Source of the DNA: Blasia pusilla
Lineage: Eukaryota > Marchantiophyta > Marchantiopsida > Blasiales
DNA length: 64,000 nt
Direction: 5' to 3'
Assembly (NCBI GenBank): GCA_050084515.1
Contig: CM114273.1
Span: 12,648,001-12,712,000 of the forward strand
A program made the position numbers and the translations under genes. Below, piece by piece: positions 24,110 through 36,900 of the stretch. The notes beneath the pieces are model-generated. The model ran no database searches. It saw only the letters and a list, made by a program, of their open reading frames with translations, and was not told where the DNA came from. How positions within the stretch are numbered: the first letter of the stretch is position 1; each line of letters starts with the position of its first letter.

Positions 24110-24440
24110 AGTAGAGGCCACCATTATTACCAATATGGTCCCAACTATTGCATCCCAAGTTATAGCTCATGATACAAGTAATAGGAAACTTGAGAGGATG
24201 CCAGATATAGCTAGAGCCTAGAGGATCGGATGCAACTAGAGGGCATAGAGCAAAAGGATGAGAGGGTGGTCCCATGGGAGGATGAGGTGGTGGACATGCT
24301 TGTGAAGATCGGCGAGGCCCACCATGGTGCGCACCACCCATATGAGTTGAGGGGGGTTCCACTTGTGAGGCGTGCATGGTTGTCCAAGTTGAGCAACTTC
24401 AACAGTAGATTGCACCAATGGCATTGAGGTTACCAAATGC
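24110..24440 (+). pseudogene. Gypsy gag-like fragment
   Basis: The end of this stretch (24389-24440) matches 21873-21925 of the gypsy gag at the DNA level (a GAGCAACTTCAACAGTAGAT block and ATGGCATTGAG-TTACC). The rest is only loosely similar. It ends where the minus-strand Helitron helicase-like sequence begins. It represents a second, related gypsy insertion or a rearranged piece of the same one. Confidence 0.5.
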
Positions 24441-25790
24441 CTTTGTAGATGACATTGGCCTATTCAACATCGTACCTGATATCATCAGCAACTGTATTTC
24501 ATCCAATCCCTCCAGGCCAAGGGCCTTTGCTGACTCAGTGTCAATGTTCAATGCACCCGTCGGCTCGGACTTAAGTGTGTATTTTATAAGGTAGAAAGAC
24601 CAATCAATGTTGGTCACCCGTTGTATATTCATGTGAGCGCCCCATAATAGTAGTAGGAGTGGATGGTACGGGACAACATTTATGTGATCTATGTCGGGCT
24701 TGTAGTACTTCCACTGCATAGTTAGAGGATCAATGAATGAACACATATCCATATTTACGTCGCAGGAATCCGAGTTTCTGAGTGAGGGGCCTATGAATTC
24801 GTTCGTTGGGTTAGACACACTCCCTCCTTGCATCGTACATGCAATTGTTTCATTAGAACATACGTATGTAACAAACTCTCAACATGGGAGGATGCGGTAT
24901 TCGTAATGGGCGATTGTGGTATACAACAACAGATTTTTTATGTAGTCAACTCAATGTCTTGATTTAACAGGAGAATCATGTGGCAATGTAGACGCCCCTT
25001 CCTTGAAGTTCATAATATAACAGGTAATCAACTACAGTCCCAAGTATCCTACTGCCACCAAGGATATAATCGCGGAGAAATGAACGTAATCGCACGTGGA
25101 ATAACATGCCACATTCAATAGGAGCATCCCTCCATGTGAAAGTAGGATTGATCTTACGTAACAATGTCTCAATATCCTCTACCTCACTCCATCTAGTATC
25201 AGAAAGTGCATTAGATGTAAGAGTAACAAAGAAGTGTGGCATACCCCATTTCCTCACCATGGCTCTAAGATCGCGTAGGTGGCGACGATGCCATGCAGGG
25301 CTTCCCGGGAGCTGATACCTCACAGAATGCTTACAAAATTTTCCATAAAGCTCCTCATCACATAATTCTGGATTTGTCTTCCTCAAATTCTCCAAATCCT
25401 TATTTAGTATACAAAACCTGGTTGAAGCGGCAAGTGCAATTGACTGTCGAAGTTGATGCATAAGCAGGGAGAGTGGCTTATATAGTGTAAATATGGTAAA
25501 CAATTGCTTTTTCCGACGTCGTATATATTTGCAAAGGAACCAATCCGAGAATAGTGTCCATGGAGGTATGGAAATAGGAAGGGGAAGATTCCAGTCTCAA
25601 TGGTAAGGCTGCTCTCTGATGAAATGCGAGAACTGTCACTCATAAAATTTTGACGTGGATTACTTCGCTGTCTGAGATGGAATGAACCACTATTGAAGAT
25701 GTCTGATGATAGTATTTTTTGCATAGGTAGGGTATAATGCACATCTTGAAGGATATTAAGGTCGAGAACTATATGGGTGAAGCTCATACT
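24441..25790 (-). pseudogene. Helitron Rep-like region, second family
   Basis: Reading from 25.79 to 24.44 kb on the minus strand: ETGIFPFLFPYLHG; then YQLPGSPAWHRRHLRDL and MVRKWGMPHFFVTLT; SDTRWSEVED; FLRDYILGG; and YYELQGRGVYIAT followed by a stop. A second open part (24399-24833) has VVPYHPLLLLLWGAHMNIQR and YTLKSEPTGALNID. This is the helicase-like N-terminal/Rep region of plant Helitrons, but unlike the 46-54 kb element in wording, so a different family. The HUH nuclease motif, normally His-x-His after RG, reads YIAT, so the catalytic histidines are gone. Three frames are needed to cover it. The helicase domain is missing. Confidence 0.75.
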
Positions 25791-28700
25791 ATGGGTGACC
25801 TTGCCCTTTTCCTAAGATGCCTGAATAAATCCCTGAAATGAAACAGAGGAAAGTATGACTAATCCCATGGTGGGACTTGGAAGTTCAATTAATGCAAGGT
25901 AGTTCTTATAGAGCAGATTTATTTTCAAATTCACTTCAAAAACGTTTTTTATCAGGCTGAAGAGGAACTCCTTGCTGGTTTTGTTGCCCCCTTCCCCACC
26001 CCAGCAGATCAACGGATTATCTAATAGAGATGTTACCGGAAATATCCCTTGTGGAACCCAATGTACTTCATATGTACACCTATCCTAGAATCAATGATGA
26101 ATAGTAGTTGTAGATAGAAAGGGTTAACTTCAAGGATATCGTGGATATATGATGGATTTATATACACGTTGATATCTATCCATGGTCGAGTCTATGAACA
26201 ATAGGTGCAGGATGTAGAACTCTGTGGTTCACAAAAAAGTAGAGCTTCATGTACCCATTGCAGAGTGCATAGGGTGGATAAATGTCGGTCAAAACTACAT
26301 AGGTCATGCATTTGGAGGTTTACTATAGAAACACATTGGCCCGAAAAATCCACAACACTGCATACTCTTTATTGTCTTAGAGCACTGGACTCTCCATTTG
26401 CAAAGAAGGTCATGGGGCACTGGCCAATGCCGACTTACAGGTTTAGTCTGGGATCTTCTCATGCATCTTACTAAGTTCCTCGCCTTGCTTCCGCACACCG
26501 AAAGTCGTGACTTACTCAATAATCCCCTCACCCGTAATGAATCCTACCTCTCATGGATACATACCATGTTGTAGACTCTACTAAGGAAGCGGAGTGAGTA
26601 GAATGGATTTCTGGAAATCTAACAGGTAGGTACTAGCCACAAAATTAAGATTAGTAGTGGATTAGTAGTGCTTGTTACATATATGCTGGTAGTGTCTCAG
26701 GTAGTATTCTAGTGCTAGATAAGGTGCTATTTCACAATATAATCCTCGGTCTTACCAACGCCATAAAGCAATTGGTCTAAAGTTGAGCTCAAGGTTACGT
26801 TTAGAGCTTATGGACTCTAAAATGAAAAAAATTTCCACCTCATAACAAGAGATATGTGAGCTCATGTCACAAGCTCCACACTCAAGTTGTCCATGGATAG
26901 ACAAGAATCTACAAACAACTACATTCAACAAATAATGAAAGCTGATACACTTAAATAAACTACATTAGGATGCATACACTCACAATTCTCTTATGACTCC
27001 CTAATTGAAAACTTAACATCAGAAAGACATACAACTCACCTCACCAACCAACAAGGACTCCGTTTAGGCTTGCAACATGTACGCAATAAGAAGCCACAAC
27101 ATATTAGTCGGCAATTTTTGTAGACTTGCAAATGAACCTCCGGATGGTGATCTATCAGGCGCCACCCGTGACAATCTTCATCTCGACATAGAGCCGTGAG
27201 CGGATGACTAGGGGAGGTATTCTCCGTTTACAATCCCGGATGTTGTCAAAATTCCTAAGCCTCGACACAATAGTAGATGCCTTATGTGCGAATCGGCTAG
27301 GCCGGTATTTTGCCACCTGAATAAAAGATGAGAAACTAAGTGGGTCGCTCTTCTACAAACGCAATTACATACCCCAAGCCTTGTCAAATATCACGAATGC
27401 ATTTTTTGGTTCAAATTTCTTTGAACGATGCCGTTCATAATACCTAGAATCCCGGTGAGAACACATAGAGTGGTGCGGCCTTGGAGAAAAAGAACATATG
27501 GTAGTGGGACCCATAGAGATTGGCGATCTCTTGGCTACAATCCACAAAATAGTCGTAAAATGGCGGCCTTAATATCCTTATATCAATCGAAAGTGCAAAG
27601 CACAATAGCGTGTGCTAATTGTGGGTAATTGATAAGCTTCCCGGGTGGTGTGCGGATGTGCGAATCGCGGCAAACCTCGCTAGAATTTTTGGTGCCCGAG
27701 CATATCACAATAGTGCTAGTGCAGAAATACACCATGTCTTGACACTTCCGGTGACTCATGGGAATGAGGATAGAGAGGAGCCGAAGAAACCTATCCAAAT
27801 GTAGGATTGAAGTCCGTAAGTGTTAGATGGGGATTGTCCATTCATGCATCCCACACAAGCGGTGGCGGTGAAGGAAAGCAACCAAGTGAAACTCTCCGAG
27901 ACAGATGAGCACAATTGAGCAGCACGTAACAAATGAGTACTAGATAACAAAAGACAAATGCACCAGAAAGCCACAAGCAAGAAACACACTACCACATCGA
28001 ATGAACGAGAAATTTCTTACGCGACTATTGTGCAGCGACCCAAGCTCACAGGCCGCCGAACCTCCACCGCGCATACCATGATAGCCCATCGTAATTGTAA
28101 GGTGCATCTACAAATTTCTAACGACTCGTAAGAAAATGAATTACACTTTTCAGCTCTTGCATAACACACAAAGCGGTTAGTGTATTCCTATAAGATTTTT
28201 CATATGTACTATCATCACGGCGTCTCCAACAACAATTTTGTCCTCGAAGATTTAAGTAGGAAGATCTCGCATCAACATTGCAATTTTGTGACCAACGGCC
28301 GCCACTTTGCGATTTTGTTGAAGAGCGAGAAGGAAATCGACTCGTGCAACATTCATCACGTTCATCGACCGAAATGGAAAGTATCTACTGGAGACGCCAT
28401 TTCTCACAAGACGGCTTGAAAATGCGTAATCAAACCATGACAATTCCGTTGCATGCCTCGGTGAAGCTAGCCTTCCCACAAAATGCAGCGCATGTAGTCG
28501 CTCATACCCTAATCCCCACGTTATCTATTTACTAACCCTATCACTTCCGGTGTAACACGCTCTGTCGATCCCTTACATCGGAGCGCCCCAATTCAGTTGT
28601 GACACTTGGATGCCCTCTCTGGGTTGTGCACTCGGACCCGACGTGTCGCCACAACCATTAAAAACTTGCTGAAACACCTATTAGTAGAGGCCGTAATTAT

Positions 28701-29364
28701 GTTGGAACCCTATCAAGTAGATACATGCATGCGTAGTCAGTGAATAGTAGGTTTGAATGATCAGAATTTTTTTAATATTAAAACCAAAGAAATATGGATA
28801 TGGTTTTTAATGAATAAAAAAAGTACTCCCTACATCCCCAACACGGCTTCAAACTCACATAGCCACATAGTAGGGCTCCGGATAGTAAGTGAGAGAGCCG
28901 TCAATATTCAAGTGTCTAGTTCCATGTTTAGTATGTGTGATACAACTGCAGCTAGGTTTAAAATGGTAAGAGAAAAAGAAGACATCACAAAAATAATAGG
29001 CCATCCAATGGAATATTTTAAATTTTTTCAAAAAGATTTATGGGTTTTTTGAAATAGAAATTAATGTTCAACCTTGATTTGAGGATCTTGCCTAATGGCA
29101 AGATCGACTAAGACTTATGAGTTTCCTTTATTTGGTAGTCATGTGTGCTTCCCTAATAAATCGTTAAGAACATCCTTCTGCCCTTGATTAGGACTTGGAG
29201 CCATCATATTATTTTTAGATACAAAAAAAAATTAATTCAGAAATCGGAATCAAAATCCCAAAGTAAAACATAAGAAACCATATCACCACTAAATTTTTGG
29301 AAATGTAAATTAGATGTGGGAAAGTGGTATTTGACCATATGTATTTCTTAAGAAAAAGTTAATA
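25791..29364. other. No confident gene
   Basis: Only short frames without recognisable motifs. An 89-codon frame at 26205-26474 and frames around 27.4-28.0 kb are shadows or chance. AT content rises after 28.7 kb. A TACTCCCTACATCCCC stretch near 28824 looks like a Stowaway-type inverted-repeat end, but no partner was found. Confidence 0.5.
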
Positions 29365-29555
29365 TCTATACTATTAAGAGGATGGGTTTATAGAATCACT
29401 CTTTATAGAGTTGACATTTTTCTTTTTGAGGATTCCTCTCCTTCCCATATGTGTCATTTTAAGTATTTAAGTTAAAGGGAAGGAGTTAAGTTAAACATGA
29501 AGAGAACTAATTTAAGAGAATGATGATTATTTCTATGCGTAGCAAAAGCAACTAA
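29365..29555 (+). mobile_element. Candidate non-autonomous Helitron, 191 bp
   Basis: Starts TCTATACTATTAAGAG, preceded by A, the same 5' motif as the large Helitron at 46018. Ends with TATGCGTAGC, then AAAAGCAACTAA followed by T. The CTRR ending and the A/T flanks fit Helitron insertion. The GCGTAGC block resembles the usual plant 3' hairpin region (GCGTAGCACGGG), though the second arm is lost. No coding sequence inside. Confidence 0.5.
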
Positions 29556-29639
29556 TTAATATAAATAATTAGTAATCCTTGAAGAGGATATGTATGTTTT
29601 ATTTATCTTTCATAGATTGATCAAGGTTGCATACGGATG

Positions 29640-30024
29640 AAGTCCATGTTTGCAGACTTATGTTCGTCCGGGCCCAAGTTTTTGCAGTTCACATTCGGGC
29701 CTGCCCCACTGGCAATGTCGACTCAAGCTCGACTTGTCTGCACAAAGTCTAGTGACCCATTGCCCTTTCTTGCCACCCATTTGGTAGCTTGCACCGAGCC
29801 TATGCCTTGCTCGTAGAGGCCTGCATTGAGCCCATGCATGGTCCTTATCAACCCATAGACCTTATGCCCACCTTGTACGGACCTTGATGGCCTTGTGTGG
29901 CCATTCTAGGTGCGTGGGCCTACCGTGGGCAAGTGCAGGCCTTATTTGGGCCTAACATGGCTTGTTGTAGGTCATGCACAAACTTGATGCAGGCCAAGCG
30001 AGGCCTTGTAGACCACGCAACCAT
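29640..30024. repeat. Degenerate GGCCT/GGGCCT-rich simple sequence
   Basis: Many copies of short blocks such as GAGGCCTG, GAGCCCATGC and GGGCCTA spaced about 20-35 bases apart, with no reading frame of note. A similar style of sequence occurs at about 63.03-63.22 kb. It may be a decayed tandem array. Confidence 0.4.
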
Positions 30025-31378
30025 TCAATCCTTGCACGCCTCCCTCAATCTGAGACCACACCCGTTCCCACGTCCCAAGCTGCATGGGAAATCAAGGTAC
30101 CAAAAAGTTCGAGTGGAGGACCCATTAGCCATTAGGCATGTCCATCTTAGAACTCTATGATATAAACTTGTTATATCTTTGTAAAAATTGTAAGAATAAA
30201 TAATAACTATTTTGAATAAAACTTCCACAAACAAGTACAACACAACTTCTTCATCTCCACCATAAGTAGTAACTACCGAGAGAGAAGGACTACGGGAAGG
30301 GGCAAGGTGATGATTCTCGAGGGAGTGGTGAGCACATGTTTTCAGGAAAGTATCAAAAGACACATGTAAATGACCGAATACTTCCACTACAAAAGGAATA
30401 AATCCATCAGTCGCATGTCTCACAACATAACTTAACTCCTTGATTCTTGCTACGGCTTCGGCCTCCAAACCTTTGGTATGTGCGGCTCGACACACCAAGT
30501 CAGAACATGTTGGATCCGCAACCACCACATCACATAGTGTCTGCAATCCACCTCGAGACATAACAAGATCCACTCTCCCACGAGAGGTTGCTTGTGTGGT
30601 TGAAGGTAGGACGTGGAGTTGCTCTTGCCCAACGGTGTATCCTACAGTGCGAGCCACCGATGCTACCGCCTATCTAATGACATCATGTGTGGCAATTCGT
30701 TCTCCACCATGTGCACATCGGAGAATATGGATACCCTTGGCATCAATGGGATCCCCGCATACACAATTCGGCACACCTAAGAGAGAAGGATGGGGAAGTC
30801 CAAGACATAACTTCAAAATAGAGAATATACTTGAGGAAGACGAAATGTAAGAATAAGAGGATTTGAAGTAAGCCACGCCCGCTCGGTACCGCACATGAAG
30901 GTAGACGAGCTCGATTAGCGTCGAGAGGATGCCTCGAGAGAGAATGTTGGAAAAGTTGATTTGATCTGCAGATTCTCGGAGATATGCTCTTGAAGTCGAT
31001 CAAGCCCTTCCGTAATCGTTGACTAAAAGGGGTAGAATTGCTTGTGTAGCAAGAGGAAGAAGAGCTCGTCTGAGATCTCAATTGTTGTTGAAATAGCAAG
31101 TCCTCCTCCTCTACATGGGCGATATGATCCATCAAGATAGATGTATCTCCTTGGAGAAACCTTGAAGCCATAATCGGTGGTACCAACGCCCTACTCCCCA
31201 AAAGGTCTGCGGAGCGGAGATGCATTTGTAGAGAGGCAGTCCCACCCTCCAAAAGAAATAGGCAAGATAGCTTGTCGTGAAGCAAAGACACCATCCTCTC
31301 CCTCAAAGGTATTTGGGCCAAGAAGTTGACCAAAAGTTGCCAAAATCCGAACATCCACCAAAATACGCACGATCCCAT
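30025..31378 (-). pseudogene. C-terminal region of a non-LTR retrotransposon-type protein
   Basis: Two frames cover this on the minus strand. Upstream (31378 to about 30850) contains IPLRERMVSLLHDKL, LLGSRALVPPIM and ANRARLPSCA. After a frameshift near 30.85 kb comes LGLPHPSLLGVPNCVCG, DAKGIHILRCAHGGER, a TAG at 30670, then GRVDLVMSRGGLQTL and VVVADPT, ending DGFIPFVVEVFGHLH. The Cys-x-Cys...His...Cys cluster followed by a DVVIADPT-like acidic core is a recurring tail in plant and algal non-LTR reverse transcriptase proteins; its role is not established to my knowledge. The RT itself is not present: upstream sequence is replaced at 31357-31378 by repeat R1. The last 60 or so codons look like extension past the real end. 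Confidence 0.6.
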
Positions 31379-31910
31379 GCTAACTCATGGCATCCAAACA
31401 TCAAGACAAGAAGTACCAAAATGTCTCCAATTAAATCAAGTAGATCTCTTTCTCTCTCTCTCATGTGTCAAACCAAACCCACTCTCCTAATGAAAGGCTT
31501 GGGTTACACACACAAGGCAAGGAGGACCATAGCTTCGCCGCCTCATTGCAAGAGGTTCAACAAAGAGAGAATGAGCTCTTAAACTCTCTTTCTTGGAGGT
31601 ATATCCCCTTCCCCTCTCCCAAGCTCTCTCCACGGTAACTTATGCTTGTAGGTCACCTCCTTGGCTCTTGACTTGAAGTAGCAGGTCAAGGGCCACTTCT
31701 AAAATTGGAAAGTCAACTATAATAAAAATAGGAACTTACCAAAAAATAGTAAGTTTCTTTATATGGATCCAAATGAGTCGAAACAAAGCGAAACCCTACT
31801 CTCTAAGATTACACGTTGCCTCTACAGGTCACCCTCCACCTCCTAAGGTTATCCTCCACTACCCGAGACGTTTCTACTTGATCTCGCCAATCCATCCTAA
31901 AAGACGTAAT
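31357..31910 (+). repeat. Repeat R1 copy (leader plus gag start)
   Basis: Matches 19975-20480: CCCATGCTAACTCATGG, ACCCACTCTCCTAATGAAAG, CAAAGAGAGAATGAGCTC, CCTCCTTGGCTCTTGAC, and then the gag start as ATGGATCCAAATGAGTCG (31763). Similarity to the 40 kb copy ends at AAAAGACGT near 31905. No gypsy coding region follows, so this is a stand-alone 5' piece or a non-autonomous element. It joins the LINE-type protein on its left. Confidence 0.7.
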
Positions 31911-32099
31911 AGTAACATGCAAGAATAGGTTTCCCCTTTGTGTGGATCTATTTAGAGGTCAAATGAGGAATTTGGAATTTTGGATAAATTTTTAATTATG
32001 TGAGCTTTAACTTTCTATTTATGGAAAGTGGCATTTGACCCATTGTTGGAGGCCTTTGGGTTCAAGTGATAACCTTGGTACGTAAGTAATCAGGAGGAA

Positions 32100-32520
<421 letters not shown>

Positions 32521-32920
32521 CTCAGTGAGTGCAGATATCATGGGGAGTTGTGACGGTGACAAAACTTTGGAGGCATTTTTTAGGGCTTTCCCGATCTATT
32601 TAGCCATTTGGGACCGCATCAGTCAGAATGAAGCTGAAGATTGGTTTTGACTTTCTTGTAGAGATTTTTTAGAGCTTTCCAACACATCCAAAATCGCTCA
32701 ATTTTTCGTAGCTCCTGCAATAGCAACTTTAGAGGAAGGACGTGCAATTCGTGAAGAAAAGTTATGTTGTTTGCTCTCTACAAGCCAATTTCAACTAGTT
32801 CTTTCATACAGTTGATCAATTTTGGCAAATTTCATGTCGCTTTCTACTTAGGAGTTGTCTATGCTTCAATTGGAGCAGTGGAGAGCCTGAAATTACATTT
32901 AAGTGAGTAAAATCGCTCGT

Positions 32921-34950
32921 CATGGAATGTTCCTCAACAGTAATCACAAGCGAGAAGCTAGATAAGCAGAATTATCATGTCTAGAATTTTCATATGAAAA
33001 AAAATTTAATGAGTCAAGAACTAAGGGAGCTTGTTACAGGTGATGAGGCCAAGCTAGAAGATGACTCAACAGACTTGAATGTTTGCACTTTGAACAAACG
33101 CGCAAGACAAGTAATCCAATTCATTTCAATAAAGATCAGTTCGCCAATGATAGGTCACATTCAAGACGTTGATTCTCCGGAGAAGTCCTGGGATACATTG
33201 GAAAAGCTCTTCCAAACATCTACAAAGGCCAAAAAGCTTCAATTGAAACAATAATTGAACAAAGTGAGAGCATCAATGATTATGTTTTGAGTATCAAACA
33301 TATTGTTGATCAATTGAATAACATTGGAGTGACAACAAAAGATGATGATCTGATTTTGTTCACTGTTCAAGGCCTTCCAAAGGATTACGAGTCCTTTGAG
33401 ATCTCTATGTCTATGAGAGAAAAGTATCCAACCTTTCAAGAGTTTGTCCCTTTATTAATCAGTGAAGAGATATGCCTAGTAGGCAGCAATAGCTCGTCTA
33501 GTCTGCAAGATAGTGCACTATTTGGAGGTAATGGATCAAAGAGAGGGGTTGTGATAGAAGTTTTCTGGTCGTGGTGGAAATCAAACATGTGGAGGAAGAG
33601 GCACTCAATCAACTACGAATCAGTACCAAACACAATCACAAGGTGGTGATGGTCGAAATTGTTGGGGTCAATATCAACAGTAGAGGGTCCTTGGATCTTG
33701 CAATTATTGTGGGATAAAGAGTAACTATACAAAGTTTTGCTTTAAGAAGAAGGCAGATATGAGAACAAGAGCCTTACAGCAAAAAAACTATGTGGAGCAA
33801 CAATACCAAGGGTAGTATCAAGAACAAAATTTTTTACAAATTAAGCACCTCTTGGTCATGACTCGTCAAATGGGAGCAATGGTCAAGAAAGACTTGACGA
33901 CAGATTGGTACATCAACTCTAGTGCATCAAATCACATCACCTCACAAGCTAAATGGTTTAGTAGTATAAAGCCGGTGAAAGATCCTGCAATAGTGCTCAT
34001 GGGAAATGACACTCAATATCATATACGCATACCGATAAAGTTCCAGCATAAATTGGTCTTTGTGTTCTTGGAAATGTTCTCTATGTTCTTACCATTGCAA
34101 GAAACTTGATCTCTGTAGGACAGATAATAGAACAGGGTTATCAAGAGAAGTTTAACATAGATGGTTATTTCATTGAAACAATGGATGATGAGACTACGAT
34201 AGCCAAAGGAACTAGATTTGGTAGAATGTTCAAATTAGATGTTTCTATACTAGAGATTCAAACATCAATGCATGATAAAACTGGCCAAGAAGTCATAGAT
34301 CTAAATATGTGGCATAAGAGAATTGGACATATGAATCTTCAAAGATTACAAAATCTTTGATCATCTAATCTAGTGATAGAACTTCCTAAATTAGCAAGTC
34401 TTGCTGCGTTAGAGGTATGTCCTGCTTGCCAATTTGGAAAAGAAGCTAGATTTTCATTTCCAAAGCAAGGTAGAAGAGCATCCAAGATATTGGAGTTTAT
34501 GCATATTGATGTGTGGAAAATATCACAACATAGCCTTAGTGGTTGCCAATATATTGTTTCATTTATTGATGACTTCTCTAAATATATATGGGTATACTTT
34601 CTGAAAGCCAAGTAAGAGGTATTCTCAATGTTTCAAACATTCGGAGTTCTGGTAGAGAGGTAGACTAGAGAACATATTCTGAAATTACGTTGTGATGGGA
34701 AGGAAAGTATCCTCTAACAGAGTTTGATGACTACTTACGTTAGAATGGTATCCAACGTCAAGTGACTTGCCCTTACACTCCACAACAATATGGAATGGTT
34801 GAGAGGAAGAATTGACATATTGTTGAGGCGGCACGAGCTATGTTGAATGAGAAGAACATGCCAAAGGTATATTGGGCAGAGGCTGTAGCGTGTGCAATCT
34901 TCTTAATCAACCAAACTCCAACAGCAACATCTCATGATAAGATTCTATTA
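32921..34950 (+). pseudogene. Ty1/copia gag-protease-integrase, degenerate
   Basis: Gag begins MECSSTVITSEKLDKQNYHV, has a stop at a probable Trp, then KNLMSQELRELVTGD; a one-base shift near 33.25 kb leads to VLSIKHIVDQLNN and LPKDYESFEI. A zinc knuckle CNYCGIKSNYTKFC (about 33702) has Asn in place of His. Protease reads YINSSASNHIT, with Asn and Ser replacing the catalytic Asp-Ser/Thr-Gly. Then come the GAG-pre-integrase block (NMWHKRIGHMNL, CPACQFGKEA) and the integrase core (FMHIDVWKIS, SFIDDFSKYIWVYFLK). The third catalytic residue region and reverse transcriptase are missing: sequence changes at about 34950 to an unrelated protein. Flanking LTRs were not found. Confidence 0.85.
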
Positions 34951-34957
34951 ACTACTG

Positions 34958-36900
34958 ATGGAGGATTTTAGGGATGTTAACTCTACTGCACCTAGATATA
35001 GTGTGGGGTGGGAAGGATGGCAGTATTCTGTCTCTATTCTTCCTAATGGTGATTTATATGGCTTTGGAGACCAGGATGCACCTCACAATGGGAAAAAAGA
35101 AATTAATCCATTGGATAGATGCTCAACTACTTGTGTCCTTGGAGATCAATACGCATCTTTGTCATATGTGACAAATGTCTATAACCACTACAAAATTCAT
35201 GAGCATGGCTTGAAGTGGGATGATGTGAATAGGACTGACAGACAGAATTGGGCTTGGCCTCAATGAATTGCTTCAAAGAGAGTGCAAGCTTGTTTGCACG
35301 ATATGTTTGAGAGAATGGATGTTCGCCATGATAGAAGCCTCGGGACCTAACTGTACTTGGAGGTTTGTGGTAATTACATTGATATGTTATTCTCACGTAA
35401 GTATGACTTGAGGAGTCGTGTAGTTTTGGCATCTAAAGTGTTGTGGTTCTTTCGACTCTGGAGACTTTAGCTGAGACATGGTGATCATTCTGTGACAGGG
35501 AGTGTAGGATCTATGACAAAGAAGAACATGATATTAGTGCAAGCTTTCCATCATATCAACATGTCTTGCCATTTTATTGTATTACTAATGTGTGCTTTCC
35601 GTGACAAGTATCCATACTTGCAAGTTCCATTTCACCTCCTAGGATCTGATTGTTGTGAGATCTTCTTCAGCACGGTAGGTGGAATGAGTGGCCATGAATA
35701 GAACTATGATTTTGGGTCTTTGTTGGATAATGTGGTTGGATTGAATAGACTGGCTGGCTTGGAATTTGGACCAGAAGGATTAAAGATTGGCTGGTCTCAC
35801 CCAAAGCAAGATCATGTGTGGGGAACTCTCCATCCGTTAGGTATAGGAGAAGATGCTCCTAACTTGTTTGACTATTCATTAATTTAGACTAATGAGCTAG
35901 TAGTTCATGCCCTTAAAGAGGGTTTGGATGAAGCAAAATCAATATTGAGCAGGTTGAGTATGTCTCCTAGGTCCTCTTTGCCTACAGGTTAGAGGCGATG
36001 GTGGTTGCATCCACAAGATGTGGAGGCAGAGACCTGGCCTGATTCTGCTGTTATAAATGAGGCAGTTGCATGTGATGACTCTGAGGATTTTGTTGAGCAT
36101 AGACCAACAGTAGGCCCTTGCCCACCCAATGAAACAAAAATTGATGACTCAATGCAGAGGGATTTCAATAGTCTTGATGCTTGGGACAATGATGCATCAA
36201 CCTTTGTTGAGTCTAAAGTGATTGGTGAGGACTTGGCTGAGGATGCAGATAACAATTCATCCATAGAGATAGAAATATTGGGACATGAGGTAAGGCATGT
36301 TTTCAATTCAATTCTGCAAGAGTGCATAGATTGAGTTCCTCGTCAAGTTGTGCCTACTATGACATTTGAGGGCAGAATATACTACAAGTCCACTTTGGTT
36401 AGTGATTGGACGTGCAATCCTTTCATTTCTAAAGATAGGCTAACACGGATGTCACAAAAATATATTACTCTACATATAAGGTAAAAGAACCAAGTAATCC
36501 ACATTGCCCAACTTGTTATGTTGACATTGGAAGTGATGTAGCTGTTTTGTTTGAGTCTACTATACAAGTTGGACCTTCTACTAGATCAAGTAAGTCAAAG
36601 AAGAGAAAACAAAAAGACTTAGATGAGAACAGAATAGTCCCTACAAAAGAGTTTTTGGTTAGGTCACACTCTATTCATCAAACAAAAATACGGTAGTCAA
36701 TGGGGTAGATATAGATCTCCTATTGATCTTTTGGACCTGTCCCAAAAGATGGACAGACATGCAGTGTTTGTCAGATATTGTGCAATTGGTATTGGCGCAC
36801 AGGTAAGAGCAACACTTGTTCACATATGATGCATGTGATGGCCAATATATTGACATTGAAATGGTGATTTCAAATGTGAGCTTGTCCATGAAGCCAAGTC
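34958..36900 (+). pseudogene. Unknown transposon-like protein, one frame with stops
   Basis: A single frame stays open from 34958 to 36480 except for stop codons at 35264 (TGA), about 35348 (TAA), about 35468, 35699, 35885 and 35990 (TAG) and 36332 (TGA), about 500 codons without a frameshift. It then shifts and continues to about 36690. Recognisable blocks: NPLDRCSTTCVLGDQYASLS, RTDRQNWAWPQ, KVLWFFRLWRL, MSCHFIVLLMCAFRD, LLGSDCCEIFFSTVGGMSG and VWGTLHPLGIGEDAPNL, then a C-terminal SSKSKKRKQKD basic tract. The S-D-C-C-E-x-F-F-S block recalls uncharacterised repetitive proteins seen in plants and some animals; I cannot name a family or show a catalytic triad. It abuts the truncated copia integrase, so one may have inserted into the other. 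Confidence 0.5.

Noticed and set aside
28824-28840. Stowaway-type MITE end (TACTCCCTACATCCCC)
   Set aside because: No matching inverted end within about 500 bases and no TA duplication could be shown.
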